Below, one piece after another: positions 9,301 through 18,069 of a stretch of DNA of 64,000 nt (the stretch's first letter is position 1; each line of letters opens with the position of its first letter). This stretch comes from Hypomesus transpacificus (Eukaryota > Chordata > Actinopteri > Osmeriformes > Osmeridae). The stretch spans positions 186,001-250,000 of the forward strand of contig NW_025813737.1 of NCBI RefSeq assembly GCF_021917145.1, read 5' to 3'. The notes below the pieces were generated by a model. The model had not been told where the DNA came from. It searched no databases and saw nothing but the letters and a program-made list of their open reading frames with translations. The position numbers and the translations under genes were made by a program.

Positions 9301-11871
9301 CGGATCCCAAACCTTGACCCCCAGGAGCACCTCCACTGGGATTCATGGAAAACCACGGAAGCTGTGGTGACGGGGGCAACATCTGGGAACCTGACCAACT
9401 CATGTGCCTCCCGGGGAAAGTACAGCAGCGACATCACTGTCAAACTGGACCTTTTCCATTGCATGCGGCGGTTCTCAAGGGAGTGCGTGTCAGAGCACCA
9501 TACACTCCACAGCACTTTCTGCCGGTTCCTCAGTGCTGCATTCTGTGTGGTGGACCAGACTGACCTGCAGAGGCTGACGGAGGCATACGCCTTCTGTGGG
9601 ATCAGGCCTGCCAATCCCACAAAGCAGCATATCCGGGAACACTGCCGGACCAAGGTACTTTTGAATGTTCATAACATTAATAATGCTTGTTATGTTATAA
9701 CATAAATAAGAAAAATACGTAATTTAATTTCTGTATTCCGTTAATGCATATGAAATCATCTGTAATCCTTTTTTCAATTGTAAGGTACCACAACCTACAG
9801 AGCTGCTGGAGAGAGTGGAGAGCGTCCTCAAACAGTTCTTCCTAGAGACAGATCCCAATGGTGTCTACCTCTTCAAGCCGTCCATGCTAAAGCTGTGGAG
9901 ACTCCAGAGGGTGCACATCCTGAGAGGCTGCCTGAGTGATCCAGAAGAGGAGGACGGGATCCTTTACAGACACGGAGGAACAGTGCAGCTCAACCACGTC
10001 AAGGGTGAAGGAGCAGCTGTCCCAGTGTGGATCCCTGTGAGAGGCACCTCCCAACAGGAGGGTTTCCATGCGCATCAGGCACGGTGGATCACAGGCAACT
10101 GTGTTTCCTCCGAGCTCTTCCAGGCTCAAGGCATGATGGGCATGGCACGGTGGAACTTTCAGAGATTGGTGGATCTGAAGTTACCGGACGTGAAGCTACC
10201 TGCAGTCTTTGACCCAGTGCTCATCATGCAGCTGAACGTGGCATCGGAGAGGGTGACCGGCCATGCCAAATACCCTGCACTGCAGTTGAGCCACAGAGAC
10301 ACAGGGGAGAGATTTGGCCTGCAGTATGTGGAGCCAGGCTGTCGCCCTGTGCCTCTGGACTGGTTCAAGAACAGGTCCCAGGGGGCTGATGAAGAGGGAG
10401 CTGAGGAAGAGGAGGCTGACCGGGTGGTCGCCGACCAGCCCTTCATCACGCCAGAAGACAATGTAAGTTGCATTGATAGCACTTTGTAATTTACCCTTTC
10501 AAACTTACACAGGTTATACCTGCAGACTAAGCACACATGTTTAAATAATTGAAATGCATGTACTTCCTCTGTTGCAGGATGACGTCTTTGGTGAGGCTTC
10601 TGGAGTCTTGCCCCAGACCACAGTCCAGCCAGTCCAATCAACCTCCACTCAAGGTAATTTTGCAAATATCCCTCATTTTACACATCTGCTAGTAAAATGT
10701 GAATGAGATGCAACACTCAAGTTGCACTGATGCTTGATAGAGCAAGATTTTATATTTATTATGTGTTATTTCTACTTGTCTTCAGGTCTGCCAACGACAC
10801 CTGCACTGCCCATCACAGCAAACCCGCGTGCTGCTCGCACAATGTCCATCAAGGCAGGCGGGCTTCTGTACGTCTTGGACCATTCCCGGTGGACAGAGGC
10901 CATGAAGGAGGTCATCGACGGCCTCATAGGAATCCACCAAGGGTCGAAGGATTTCCTGCAGAGGGTGGACAGTGACTACGCTGGCTTGGTGCAGGCTGCT
11001 TCCCGTGATCCCAATAGCCTGTTGCATCCAACAACAAAGCAACACATTTCACAGTATGTGAAGCATTGGGCAAAGCGGACCAACGCCAGCACGTCCCTGA
11101 ACACCAGCCCAGAGAAACTTCTGGAGACGCAGCAGCTGTGGCAGCACCTGACGGCAGAGAGTGAGACCAAGAGCGTGCCGGTGGTGACCATACCACCCGC
11201 TGCGGTCAATCCACCTGGGAGAGATCCCCAGGAGGCCCCTCTGACCAAGGCTGCTATCGAGGACATGGTGCGGGACATAGTCCAGAAGCAGACGGCACTG
11301 CAACAACAGCAGCAGCAGCAGCTGGGCAAAAAGAAGACGAGGAACTGTCTTGCCTGTGGCCAGCCGAAGTCGCGATACCAGGGAGACGGTTCCTCCATCC
11401 ACCTCTTCTACCAGTCTGGGGAGGTCAAGTACTTTTACTGCTCACAAAGAGTCCACAAGCTCTATGCAGCAGAAGGCCTGAATGACCCCAGAATGCCGTT
11501 TGAGGACTTTGCGGACACCCCTTTCTTTGGGAAAGAGCTTGAGGCAGCCAAGCTCAGGTCAGCAGAGGCACGGAGGTTGGCTGATCTGCGGGGGAAACGG
11601 AGGGCGGCAGAACAGCAGCCCACCGGTCGGCTCTGCAAGTTCTGCCGCAAGCCCATCAAGCAGGGGCCAGAAAGCCCTGTGTACCATTCGTACCAAAAAT
11701 GTGTACCATTCGTTCCGGGGTGTGGCGGGCAGGTACATTTACTGTCCTACCAGGGTGCTGTCCCTGTACAAGGCAGACGGAATGAATGCTGAAATGACCT
11801 GGGGGGAGTTTCAACAATCAGCCTTCTACAAGGCAGAGAAGAAGAGGTGGGCTGAGGAGAAGGGGAAGTAG
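5682..11871 (+). CDS. transposase-like gene, copy 1 (multi-exon, two frame disruptions)
   Basis: Gene model from splice signals and frame continuity. Coding exons: 5682-6363, 6518-6589, 6712-6771 (weak donor), 7249-7317, 7449-7517, 7679-7774, 7909-9114, 9282-9654, 9785-10462, 10578-10653, 10786-11871. Introns up to the large exon are all phase 1. Parts in order: an FGKYKGK motif followed by WLLENDVGY (DUF3820-like), a Pro/Ala-rich linker, a CxxC and helical DNA-binding-like region, a catalytic-type core with WVDRDCC and KLDLFHCMRRF, an acidic patch, a poly-Gln run, and two Cys-rich C-terminal modules. The frame breaks near 8950 and again near 11700. Poly(A) signal at 11907-11912. The function as a DDE transposase is inferred; the frame breaks suggest this copy is inactive, unless the reading frame is bridged in a way I cannot see. 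Confidence 0.6.
6518..7774 (+). CDS. exons 3-7: chain of small phase-1 exons
   Basis: Five short exons at 6518-6589, 6712-6771, 7249-7317, 7449-7517 and 7679-7774 are 72, 60, 69, 69 and 96 bases. Every length is a multiple of three and every intron is phase 1, so any exon can be skipped without losing frame. The first is acidic (MDEDEDLEQAM); the rest are low-complexity Ser/Pro/Ala-rich linker. The donor after 6771 (GTCTCT) is weak, so that boundary is the least certain. Confidence 0.5.
6817..6900 (+). repeat. 30 bp minisatellite in an intron
   Basis: A 30 bp unit beginning CAATGTTCATGCCACG repeats twice (6817-6846, 6847-6876) with a decayed third start. A further tandem pair of about 69 bp (ATGAATTTACA...CTCTGCATGAT) follows at about 6912-7040. 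Both lie between exons 4 and 5 and are kept in copy 2. Confidence 0.75.
7909..9114 (+). CDS. exon 8: DNA-binding-like region and start of catalytic core
   Basis: An Ala/Pro-rich lead is followed by a compact domain with PSPKYFQLHPFFIWKPEH and CPCLYG-like cysteines, then NCKTCKRYW and a helical segment (RTGRSATDMANQLNEALH) that may be a helix-turn-helix. The open frame stops at 8975. Continuation to WVDR at the exon end lies in another frame, starting around a CTCTC run near 8950. Copy 2 has the same disruption. The exon closes with a good donor (ACAG|GTAAAA). Confidence 0.6.
9282..9654 (+). CDS. exon 9: catalytic-core exon
   Basis: Joined to the preceding exon it completes WVDRDCC; the internal KLDLFHCMRRF has the spacing and shape of the second acidic block of an RNase H-fold DDE transposase (D within hydrophobic strand, then FH and basic residues). 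Acceptor is a CT-rich tract plus GCAG; donor CAAG|GTACTT. Which residues are catalytic is inference. Confidence 0.62.
9785..10462 (+). CDS. exon 10: C-terminal part of core and acidic tail
   Basis: About 226 codons. The region VWIPVRGTSQQEGFHAHQ contains a conserved-looking G-Q-E-G-F-H patch that could supply the third acidic residue of the catalytic triad. It is followed by a basic/aromatic segment and a run of Glu/Asp near the end (EEGAEEEEADR). Donor AAT|GTAAGT at 10463. Confidence 0.62.
10578..10653 (+). CDS. exon 11: short linker exon
   Basis: Encodes a Ser/Thr/Gln-rich linker; acceptor GTTGCAG, donor AAG|GTAATT. It joins in frame to both neighbours. Confidence 0.55.
10786..11871 (+). 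CDS. exon 12: poly-Gln and two Cys-rich modules
   Basis: The first open stretch runs to 11792; the natural-looking C terminus ends with TAG at 11869-11871 in another frame. Two related modules follow a Q-run at about 11295-11325. The first has CLACG, then YFYCSQRVHKLY, and the second has CKFCRKP, then YIYCPTRVLSLY. Each looks like a zinc ribbon (CxxC plus a later Cys). A 22-base tandem duplication of GTGTACCATTCGT near 11680-11715 shifts the frame between the halves of module 2. Confidence 0.62.
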
Positions 11872-12517
11872 GCAAACTGTACATAAAAATTGTTGTAAAT
11901 AGTTCAAATAAATAATATGACTGTTTTGCACTTAATCTAGGTTATTTGTACAAGCCTTGATTACATGTTCCAATAAATGGCCAAAATAAGATTGTGTGTT
12001 CATCTCAGTTATTTGTATCACAATTAATCATCAAATAAATGTTCATGATGTATGAAAATGGAGATGGATCAGACTATTGATTACCATTGACCCCTTAAGA
12101 CTCATCTGTACAAATGTCTTCATTTAGTGGCTCAAACAAATCCAGGCAACTGGTTACACTGAAAATAAATCCCCAATATTAGAGGTTTTTACCAGAATAT
12201 ATTTTTTTATATTCCATCAAAACCAGACAATATACAAACAATGAAAATAGTGCCAACGGACAATACACAATCTTGTTAATAAACAAGGCTAAATACAATT
12301 ATGATGTATTTGTAATGTACAATACTGCAATTTTAGATGTAGATTAGAGGCATCTCAGTATGGCCTTTTACATTGGTTTGATATATAGCAGATAACCAGT
12401 GCCACTATATTGTATCATTGAAAGAAGTACAATAAATCATTTGTAATAAACATCGTCGTGACTGGGATTCGACACGAGTACCCCAATTTTTCCCTTTACA
12501 GGTACAGGCGTCTGCCC
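11872..12517 (+). other. 3' untranslated and right-end region of the transposon
   Basis: No coding frame is supported. A poly(A) signal AATAAA lies at 11907-11912 and the rest is AT-rich. Near the right end, the minus strand has GTGTCGAATCCC (12464-12475), which resembles a tRNA B box, then the terminal GGGCAGACGCC read inward. Confidence 0.55.
11907..11912 (+). terminator. poly(A) signal AATAAA
   Basis: It lies 36 bases after the stop codon of the transposase-like gene and is also present in copy 2 (63792-63797). Confidence 0.7.
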
Positions 12518-12560
12518 GCCGCGTGGAAGGCAGCTATGCTTGCCACTATACCACCAATGC
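12518..12560 (-). pseudogene. 5' part of the tRNA-Gly split by the transposon
   Basis: It carries GCCGCG (right target duplication, 12518-12523), the anticodon region (TCC) and the D arm and acceptor 5' strand of tRNA-Gly. It completes the fragment at 4915-4949. Confidence 0.8.
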
Positions 12561-12880
12561 CCACAACATCCTCCATGATCGCACAGTATTTCGAGCCACG
12601 GTTCGATTTTTCACACCACCTACTGACGTCCAACTAGTAAGAGATTGCCATAAACCTGGTTTATACTTCTGTCGAGTTTGGAACACTTGGCCTAATCCGG
12701 ATGTGCTCGACCGTCACAAGAGACGAAATGCCTCTCACACTTTGTATTGTCTGGTGATGGAGCCACTATACCTACGATGCCCCAAGAAAGCATCAACGAC
12801 AACATGTCGAGCCATAATTCAACTTTCAAACCCACTTACTGACTTGAAAGCAACGAGACGGCATTATCACCCTACAAAAA

Positions 12881-12962
12881 TGGCAGCAGTCGGATTCTAA
12901 CCCACGCCTCCGGAGAGACTGGAGCCTAAATCCAGCGCCTTGGACGGCTCGGCCACGCTACC
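12881..12962 (-). tRNA. tRNA-Leu (TAG), probable pseudogene
   Basis: Same C56 and D-loop changes as the copy at 4312. Confidence 0.65.
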
Positions 12963-13268
12963 CCGTTGTCAGCTGTTGGCCACCCGAGCTTCTCCCAAAA
13001 CTGATCGATACTGAACTAGTAACAGATTGCCCTAAACCTGGTTTATACTTCTGTCGAGTTTGGAACACTTGGCCTACTCCGGATGTGTTCGACCGTCACA
13101 AGAGACGAAATGCCTCTTCACGGTTTGTATTGTCTGGTGATGGAGCCACTATACCTACGATGCCCCAAGAAAGCATCAACGACAACACAACACGTCGAGC
13201 CACAGATCACCTTTCAAACCCACTTACTGACGTGAAAGCAATGAGACGCCGTTAGCACCCTACAAAAG

Positions 13269-13350
13269 TGGCAGCGGTGGGATTCGAACCCACGCCTCCG
13301 GAGAGACTGGAGCCTTAATCCAGCGCCTTGGACCGCTCGGCCACGCTACC
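13269..13350 (-). tRNA. tRNA-Leu (AAG), consensus copy
   Basis: Consensus across all 82 bases. Confidence 0.95.
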
Positions 13351-13478
13351 CTGTTGTCAGCTATTGGCCAGCCGAGCTCAAACCGAAGCTGATCGATCGT
13401 CCAGGAGCTCACGTGACTATATCTAATGCCCGCAAGCAGTGGAATGACACCAGATAAAACACATCTTTCTCAAGGTTA

Positions 13479-13550
13479 TGCATTGGCCGGGAATCGAACC
13501 CGGGTCAACTGCTTGGAAGGCAGCTATGCTTGCCACTATACCACCAATGC
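13479..13550 (-). tRNA. tRNA-Gly (TCC), consensus copy
   Basis: Consensus across all 72 bases. Confidence 0.95.
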
Positions 13551-13870
13551 CCACAACATCCTCCATGATCGCACAGTATTTCGAGCCACGGTTCGATTTT
13601 TCACACCACCTACTGACGTCCAACTAGTAAGAGATTGCCATAAACCTGGTTTATACTTCTGTCGAGTTTGGAACACTTGGCCTAATCCGGATGTGCTCGA
13701 CCGTCACAAGAGACGAAATGCCTCTCACACTTTGTATTGTCTGGTGATGGAGCCACTATACCTACGATGCCCCAAGAAAGCATCAACGACAACATGTCGA
13801 GCCATAATTCAACTTTAAAACCCACTTACTGACTTGAAAGCAACGAGACGGCATTATCACCCTACAAAAA

Positions 13871-13952
13871 TGGCAGCAGTCGGATTCTAACCCACGCCTC
13901 CGGAGAGACTGGAGCCTAAATCCAGCGCCTTGGACGGCTCGGCCACGCTACC
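13871..13952 (-). tRNA. tRNA-Leu (TAG), probable pseudogene
   Basis: C56 to A and broken D-loop GG, as at 4312 and 12881; the three descend from one altered copy. Confidence 0.65.
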
Positions 13953-14263
13953 CCGTTGTCAGCTGTTGGCCACCCGAGCTTCTCCCAAAACTGATTGATA
14001 CTGAACTAGTAACAGATTGCCCTAAACCTGGTTTATACTTCTGTCGAGTTTGGAACACTTGGCCTACTCCGGATGTGTTCGACCGTCACAAGAGACGAAA
14101 TGCCTCTTCACGGTTTGTATTGTCTGGTGATGGAGCCACTATACCTACGATGCCCCAAGAAAGCATCAACGACAACACAACACAACACGTCGAGCCACAG
14201 TTCACCTTTCAAACCCACTTACTGACGTGAAAGCAATGAGACGCCGTTAACACCCTACAAAAG

Positions 14264-14345
14264 TGGCAGCGGTGGGATTCGAAACCATGCCTCCGGAGAG
14301 ACTGGAGCCTAAATCCAGCACCTTGGACCGCTCGGCCACGCTACC
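14264..14345 (-). tRNA. tRNA-Leu (TAG), probably decayed
   Basis: It has the CGGTGGG 3' side typical of AAG copies but a TAG anticodon, and two T-stem mismatches (GAAACCATG on the plus strand). Confidence 0.65.
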
Positions 14346-14472
14346 CCGTTGTCAACTGTTGGCCAGCCGAGCTCCAACCGAAGCTGATCGATCGTCCAGG
14401 AGCTCACGTGACTAGTCTAATGCCCGCAAGCAGTGGAATGACACCAGATAAAACACATCTTTCTCAAGGTTC

Positions 14473-14544
14473 TGCATTGGCCGGGAATCGAACCCGGGTC
14501 AACTGCTTGGAAGGCAGCTATGCTTGCTACTATACCACCAATGC
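14473..14544 (-). tRNA. tRNA-Gly (TCC), variant
   Basis: One D-loop change (conserved G to A); stems intact. Confidence 0.82.
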
Positions 14545-14873
14545 CCACGACATCCTCCATGATCGCACAGCTTTTTGAGCCACGGTTCGATTTTTCACAC
14601 CACCTACTGACGTCCAACTAGTAAGAGATTGCCATAAACCTGGTTTATACTTCTGTCGAGTTTGGAACACTTGGCCTAATCCGGATGTGCTCGACGTTAC
14701 AAGAGACGAAATGCCTATCACACTTTGTATTGTCTGGTGATGGAGCCACTATACCTACGATGCCCCAAGAAAGCATCAACGACAACACAACACAACACGT
14801 CGAGCCACAGTTCACCTTTCAAACCCACTTACTGACGTGAAAGCAATGAGACGCCGTTAGCACCCTACTAAAG

Positions 14874-14955
14874 TGGCAGCGGTGGGATTCGAACCCACGC
14901 CTCCGGAGAGACTGGAGCCTTAATCCAGCGCCTTGGACCGCTCGGCCACGCTACC
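14874..14955 (-). tRNA. tRNA-Leu (AAG), consensus copy
   Basis: Consensus body; the adjacent terminator is weakened (plus strand CTAAAG instead of CAAAAG), leaving only TTT on the minus strand. Confidence 0.92.
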
Positions 14956-15083
14956 CTGTTGTCAGCTGTTGGCCAGCCGAGCTCAAACCGAAGCTGATCG
15001 ATCGTCCAGGAGCTCACGTGACTATATCTAATGCCCGCAAGCAGTGGAATGACACCAGATAAAACACATCTTTCTCAAGGTTC

Positions 15084-15155
15084 TGCATTGGCCGGGAATC
15101 GAACCCGGGTCAACTGCTTGGAAGGCAGCTATGCTTGCCACTATACCAACAATGC
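15084..15155 (-). tRNA. tRNA-Gly (TCC), variant
   Basis: The last acceptor pair is mismatched (G7 to T); otherwise consensus. Confidence 0.8.
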
Positions 15156-15475
15156 CCACAACATCCTCCATGATCGCACAGCTTTTCGAGCCACGGTTCG
15201 ATTTTTCACACCACCTACTGACGTCCAACTAGTAAGAGTTTGCCATAAACCTGGTTTATACTTCTGTCGAGTTTGGAACACTTGGCCTAATCCGGATGTG
15301 CTCGACCGTCACAAGAAACGAAATGCCTCTCACACTTTGTATTGTCTGGTGATGGAGCCACTATACCTACGATGCCCCAAGAAAGCATCAACGACAACAT
15401 TTCGAGCCACAGTTCACCTTTAAAACCCACTTACTGACTTGAAAGCAACGAGACGGCATTAGCACCCTACAAAAG

Positions 15476-15557
15476 TGGCAGCAGTCGGATTCGAACCCAC
15501 GCCTCCGGAGAGACTGGAGCCTAAATCCAGCGCCTTGGACCGCTCGGCCACGCTACC
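15476..15557 (-). tRNA. tRNA-Leu (TAG)
   Basis: Typical TAG copy with only the shared T-stem mismatch. Confidence 0.8.
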
Positions 15558-15857
15558 CCGTTGTCAGTTGTTGGCCACCCGAGCTTCTCCCAAAACTGAT
15601 CGATACAGAACTAGTAACAGATTGCCCTAAACCTGGTTTATACTTCTGTCGAGTTTGGAACACTTGGCCTAATCCGGATGTGCTCGACCGTCACAAGAGA
15701 CGAAATGCCTCTCACACTTTGTATTGTCTGGTGATGGAGCCACTATACCTACGATGCCCCAAGAAAGCATCAACGACAACATGTCGAGCCACAGTTCACC
15801 TTTCAAACCCACATACTGACGTGAAAGCAATGAGACGCCGTTAGCACCCTACAAAAG

Positions 15858-15939
15858 TGGCAGCGGTGGGATTCGAACCCACGCCTCCGGAGAGACTGGA
15901 GCCTTAATCCAGCGCCTTGGACCGCTCGGCCAGGCTACC
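15858..15939 (-). tRNA. tRNA-Leu (AAG), variant
   Basis: One acceptor mismatch at position 7 (CAGGCTACC on the plus strand). Confidence 0.85.
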
Positions 15940-16066
15940 CCGTTGTCAACTGTTGGCCAGCCGAGCTCCAACCGAAGCTGATCGATCGTCCAGGAGCTCA
16001 CGTGACTAGTCTAATGCCCGCAAGCAGTGGAATGACACCAGATAAAACACATCTTTCTCAAGGTTC

Positions 16067-16138
16067 TGCATTGGCCGGGAATCGAACCCGGGTCAACTGC
16101 TTGGAAGGCAGATATGCTTGCCACTATACCACCAATGC
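16067..16138 (-). tRNA. tRNA-Gly (TCC), variant
   Basis: First anticodon-stem pair lost (GCAGATATG on the plus strand). Confidence 0.82.
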
Positions 16139-16458
16139 CCACGACATCCTCCATGATCGCACAGCATTTCGAGCCACGGTTCGATTTTTCACATCACCTA
16201 CTGACGTCCAACTAGTAAGAGTTTGCCATAAACCTGGTTTATACTTCTGTCGAGTTTGGAACACTTGGCCTAATCCGGATGTGCTCGACCGTCACAAGAG
16301 ACGAAATGCCTATCACACTTTGTATTGTCTGGTGATGGAGCCACTATACCTACGATGCCCCAAGAAAGCATCAACGACAACATGTCGAGCCACAGTTCAC
16401 CTTTCAAACCCACTTACTGACATGAAAGCAACGAGACGGCGTTAGCACCCTACAAAAC

Positions 16459-16540
16459 TGGCAGCGGTGGGATTCGAACCCACGCCTCCGGAGAGACTGG
16501 AGCCTAAATCCAGCACCTTGGACCGCTCGGCCACGCTACC
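16459..16540 (-). tRNA. tRNA-Leu (TAG), well-paired copy
   Basis: TAG anticodon with a fully paired T stem (GTGGG/CCCAC); only a D-stem G-T wobble departs from consensus. One of the best Leu-TAG candidates in the window. Confidence 0.92.
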
Positions 16541-16667
16541 CCGTTGTCAACTGTTGGCCAGCCGAGCTCCAACCGAAGCTGATCGATCGTCCAGGAGCTC
16601 ACGTGACTAGTCTAATGCCCGCAAGCAGTGGAATGACACCAGATAAAACACATCTTTCTCAAGGTTC

Positions 16668-16739
16668 TGCATTGGCCGGGAATCGAACCCGGGTCAACTG
16701 CTTGGAAGGCAGCTATGCTTGCCACTATACCACCAATGC
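16668..16739 (-). tRNA. tRNA-Gly (TCC), consensus copy
   Basis: Consensus across its length. Confidence 0.95.
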
Positions 16740-17059
16740 CCACGACATCCTCCATGATCGCACAGCTTTTCGAGCCACGGTTCGATTTTTCACACCACCT
16801 ACTGACGTCCAACTAGTAAGAGATTGCCATAAACCTGGTTTATACTTCTGTCGAGTTTGGAACATTTGGCCTAATCCGGATGTGCTCGACCGTCACAAGG
16901 GACGAAATGCCTCTCACACTTTGTATTGTCTGGTGATGGAGCCACTATACCTACGATGCCCCAAGAAAGCATCAACGACAACATGTCGAGCCACAGCTCA
17001 CCTTTAAAACCCACTTACTGACTTGAAAGCAACGAGACGGCATTAGCACCCTACAAAAG

Positions 17060-17141
17060 TGGCAGCAGTCGGATTTGAACCCACGCCTCCGGAGAGACTG
17101 GAGCCTAAATCCAGCGCCTTGGACCGCTCGGCCACGCTACC
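17060..17141 (-). tRNA. tRNA-Leu (TAG)
   Basis: Shared T-stem mismatch plus a purine change at T-loop position 57 (GGATTTGAACC). Confidence 0.78.
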
Positions 17142-17447
17142 CCGTTGTCAGCTGTTGGCCACCCGAGCTTCTCCCAAAACTGATCGATACTGAACTAGTA
17201 ACAGATTGCCCTAAACCTGGTTTATACTTCTGTCGAGTTTGGAACACTTGGCCTACTCCGGATGTGTTCGACCTTCACAAGAGACGAAATGCCTCTTCAC
17301 GGTTTGTATTGTCTGGTGATGGAGCCACTATACCTACGATGCCCCAAGAAAGCATCAACGACAACACAACACAACGAGCCACAGTTCACCTTTCAAACCC
17401 ACTTACTGACGTGAAAGCAATGAGACGCCGTTAGCACCCTACAAAAG

Positions 17448-17510
17448 TGGCAGCGGTGGGATTCGAACCCACGCCTCCGGAGAGACTGGAGCCTTAATCC
17501 AGCGCCTTGG
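17448..17510 (-). pseudogene. 3' part of a tRNA-Leu (AAG) split by the LTR element
   Basis: It holds the 3' acceptor strand, T arm, variable arm and anticodon AAG, ending at CCTTGG. The missing 5' end is at 25565-25588. CTTGG (17506-17510) is duplicated at 25565-25569. Confidence 0.88.
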
Positions 17511-18050
17511 TGTTGGAGAAATTGAAGATGTAACACATTTATCCTGTATAAGAATGATTCTGTGTTCAGCATTCCTTGTGTGTAGAGAGAAGCCTACCCC
17601 CAAATCTGGACTTTGGGTAACATGAGGCATACGTAAACAAGGTGACCTGGGCTGACCACTCTCTCTTACTGAAGAGGCCATAAAAGATGTCTGGCCTTAT
17701 CTGTGTTGGGTGAATCATGTGGTCAAGCTTACAGGGGTCAAAAGGCACACACACGCACACACTCAAGCACGCACACACTCAAACACGCACGCACACACGC
17801 GCGCGCCAGGTCTATGCAAGGAGCCAATGAAGAAGAGCAATGGAACATTTGCATGCCTTTGTCTTAACCAATGACTGTAAAGGGCGGTTCTGCTTAAATA
17901 GCTAGCTAGCGCAACATGCTAGCGGACAAACTTGTAGCACAATGGGGTGTGATGTTTTGTCTCCTTGTGGGCCGGCCACAAGCAATAAAGCTTTCTTAAA
18001 CTTGTTCACCGACTGACTGTGCAATGCTTGATAGATTAATACTTCTGACA
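17511..18050 (+). repeat. 5' LTR of copy 1
   Basis: Starts TGTTGG, ends CTGACA; about one base differs from the 3' partner. Confidence 0.9.
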
Positions 18051-18053
18051 CAA

Positions 18054-18069
18054 TGGTCCTTCGAGCCGG
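18054..18069 (+). other. primer-binding site, tRNA-Tyr type
   Basis: TGGTCCTTCGAGCCGG, three bases after the LTR, is complementary to the CCA-ended 3' terminus of eukaryotic tRNA-Tyr (CCGGCTCGAAGGACCA). Confidence 0.85.

Larger units (their letters stand above)
4950..12517 (+). mobile_element. Dada-like DNA transposon inside a tRNA-Gly gene (copy 1)
   Basis: A 7,568 bp unit interrupts a tRNA-Gly gene and is bounded by GCCGCG direct repeats. The ends are weak inverted repeats: left CGGGAGGCTGC (CGGCAGGCTGC in copy 2), right read inward GGGCAGACGCC, sharing the core GGCAG. It holds one multi-exon gene on the plus strand with a DDE-like transposase core. From family knowledge, Dada superfamily elements insert into multicopy tRNA and snRNA genes and make 6-7 bp target duplications. 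Assignment to Dada is inference from target, duplication length and gene type. An alternative is a host gene carried in a segmental duplication whose edges fall in tRNA genes by chance. Confidence 0.62.
12561..17447 (-). repeat. tRNA-Gly/tRNA-Leu tandem array, block 2
   Basis: Fourteen full-length units (5 Gly, 9 Leu) with the same three spacer types as block 1. Nothing else was recognised between the tRNAs. Confidence 0.9.

Noticed and set aside
9267-9653. Minus-strand frames of 70-168 codons across the transposase-like exons
   Set aside because: They are shadows of the plus-strand exons, which have matching splice signals and domain-like content.
12450-12517. A tRNA-like patch at the right end of the transposon
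   Set aside because: Only a B-box-like string is present; no cloverleaf can be drawn, so it is not called as a tRNA.
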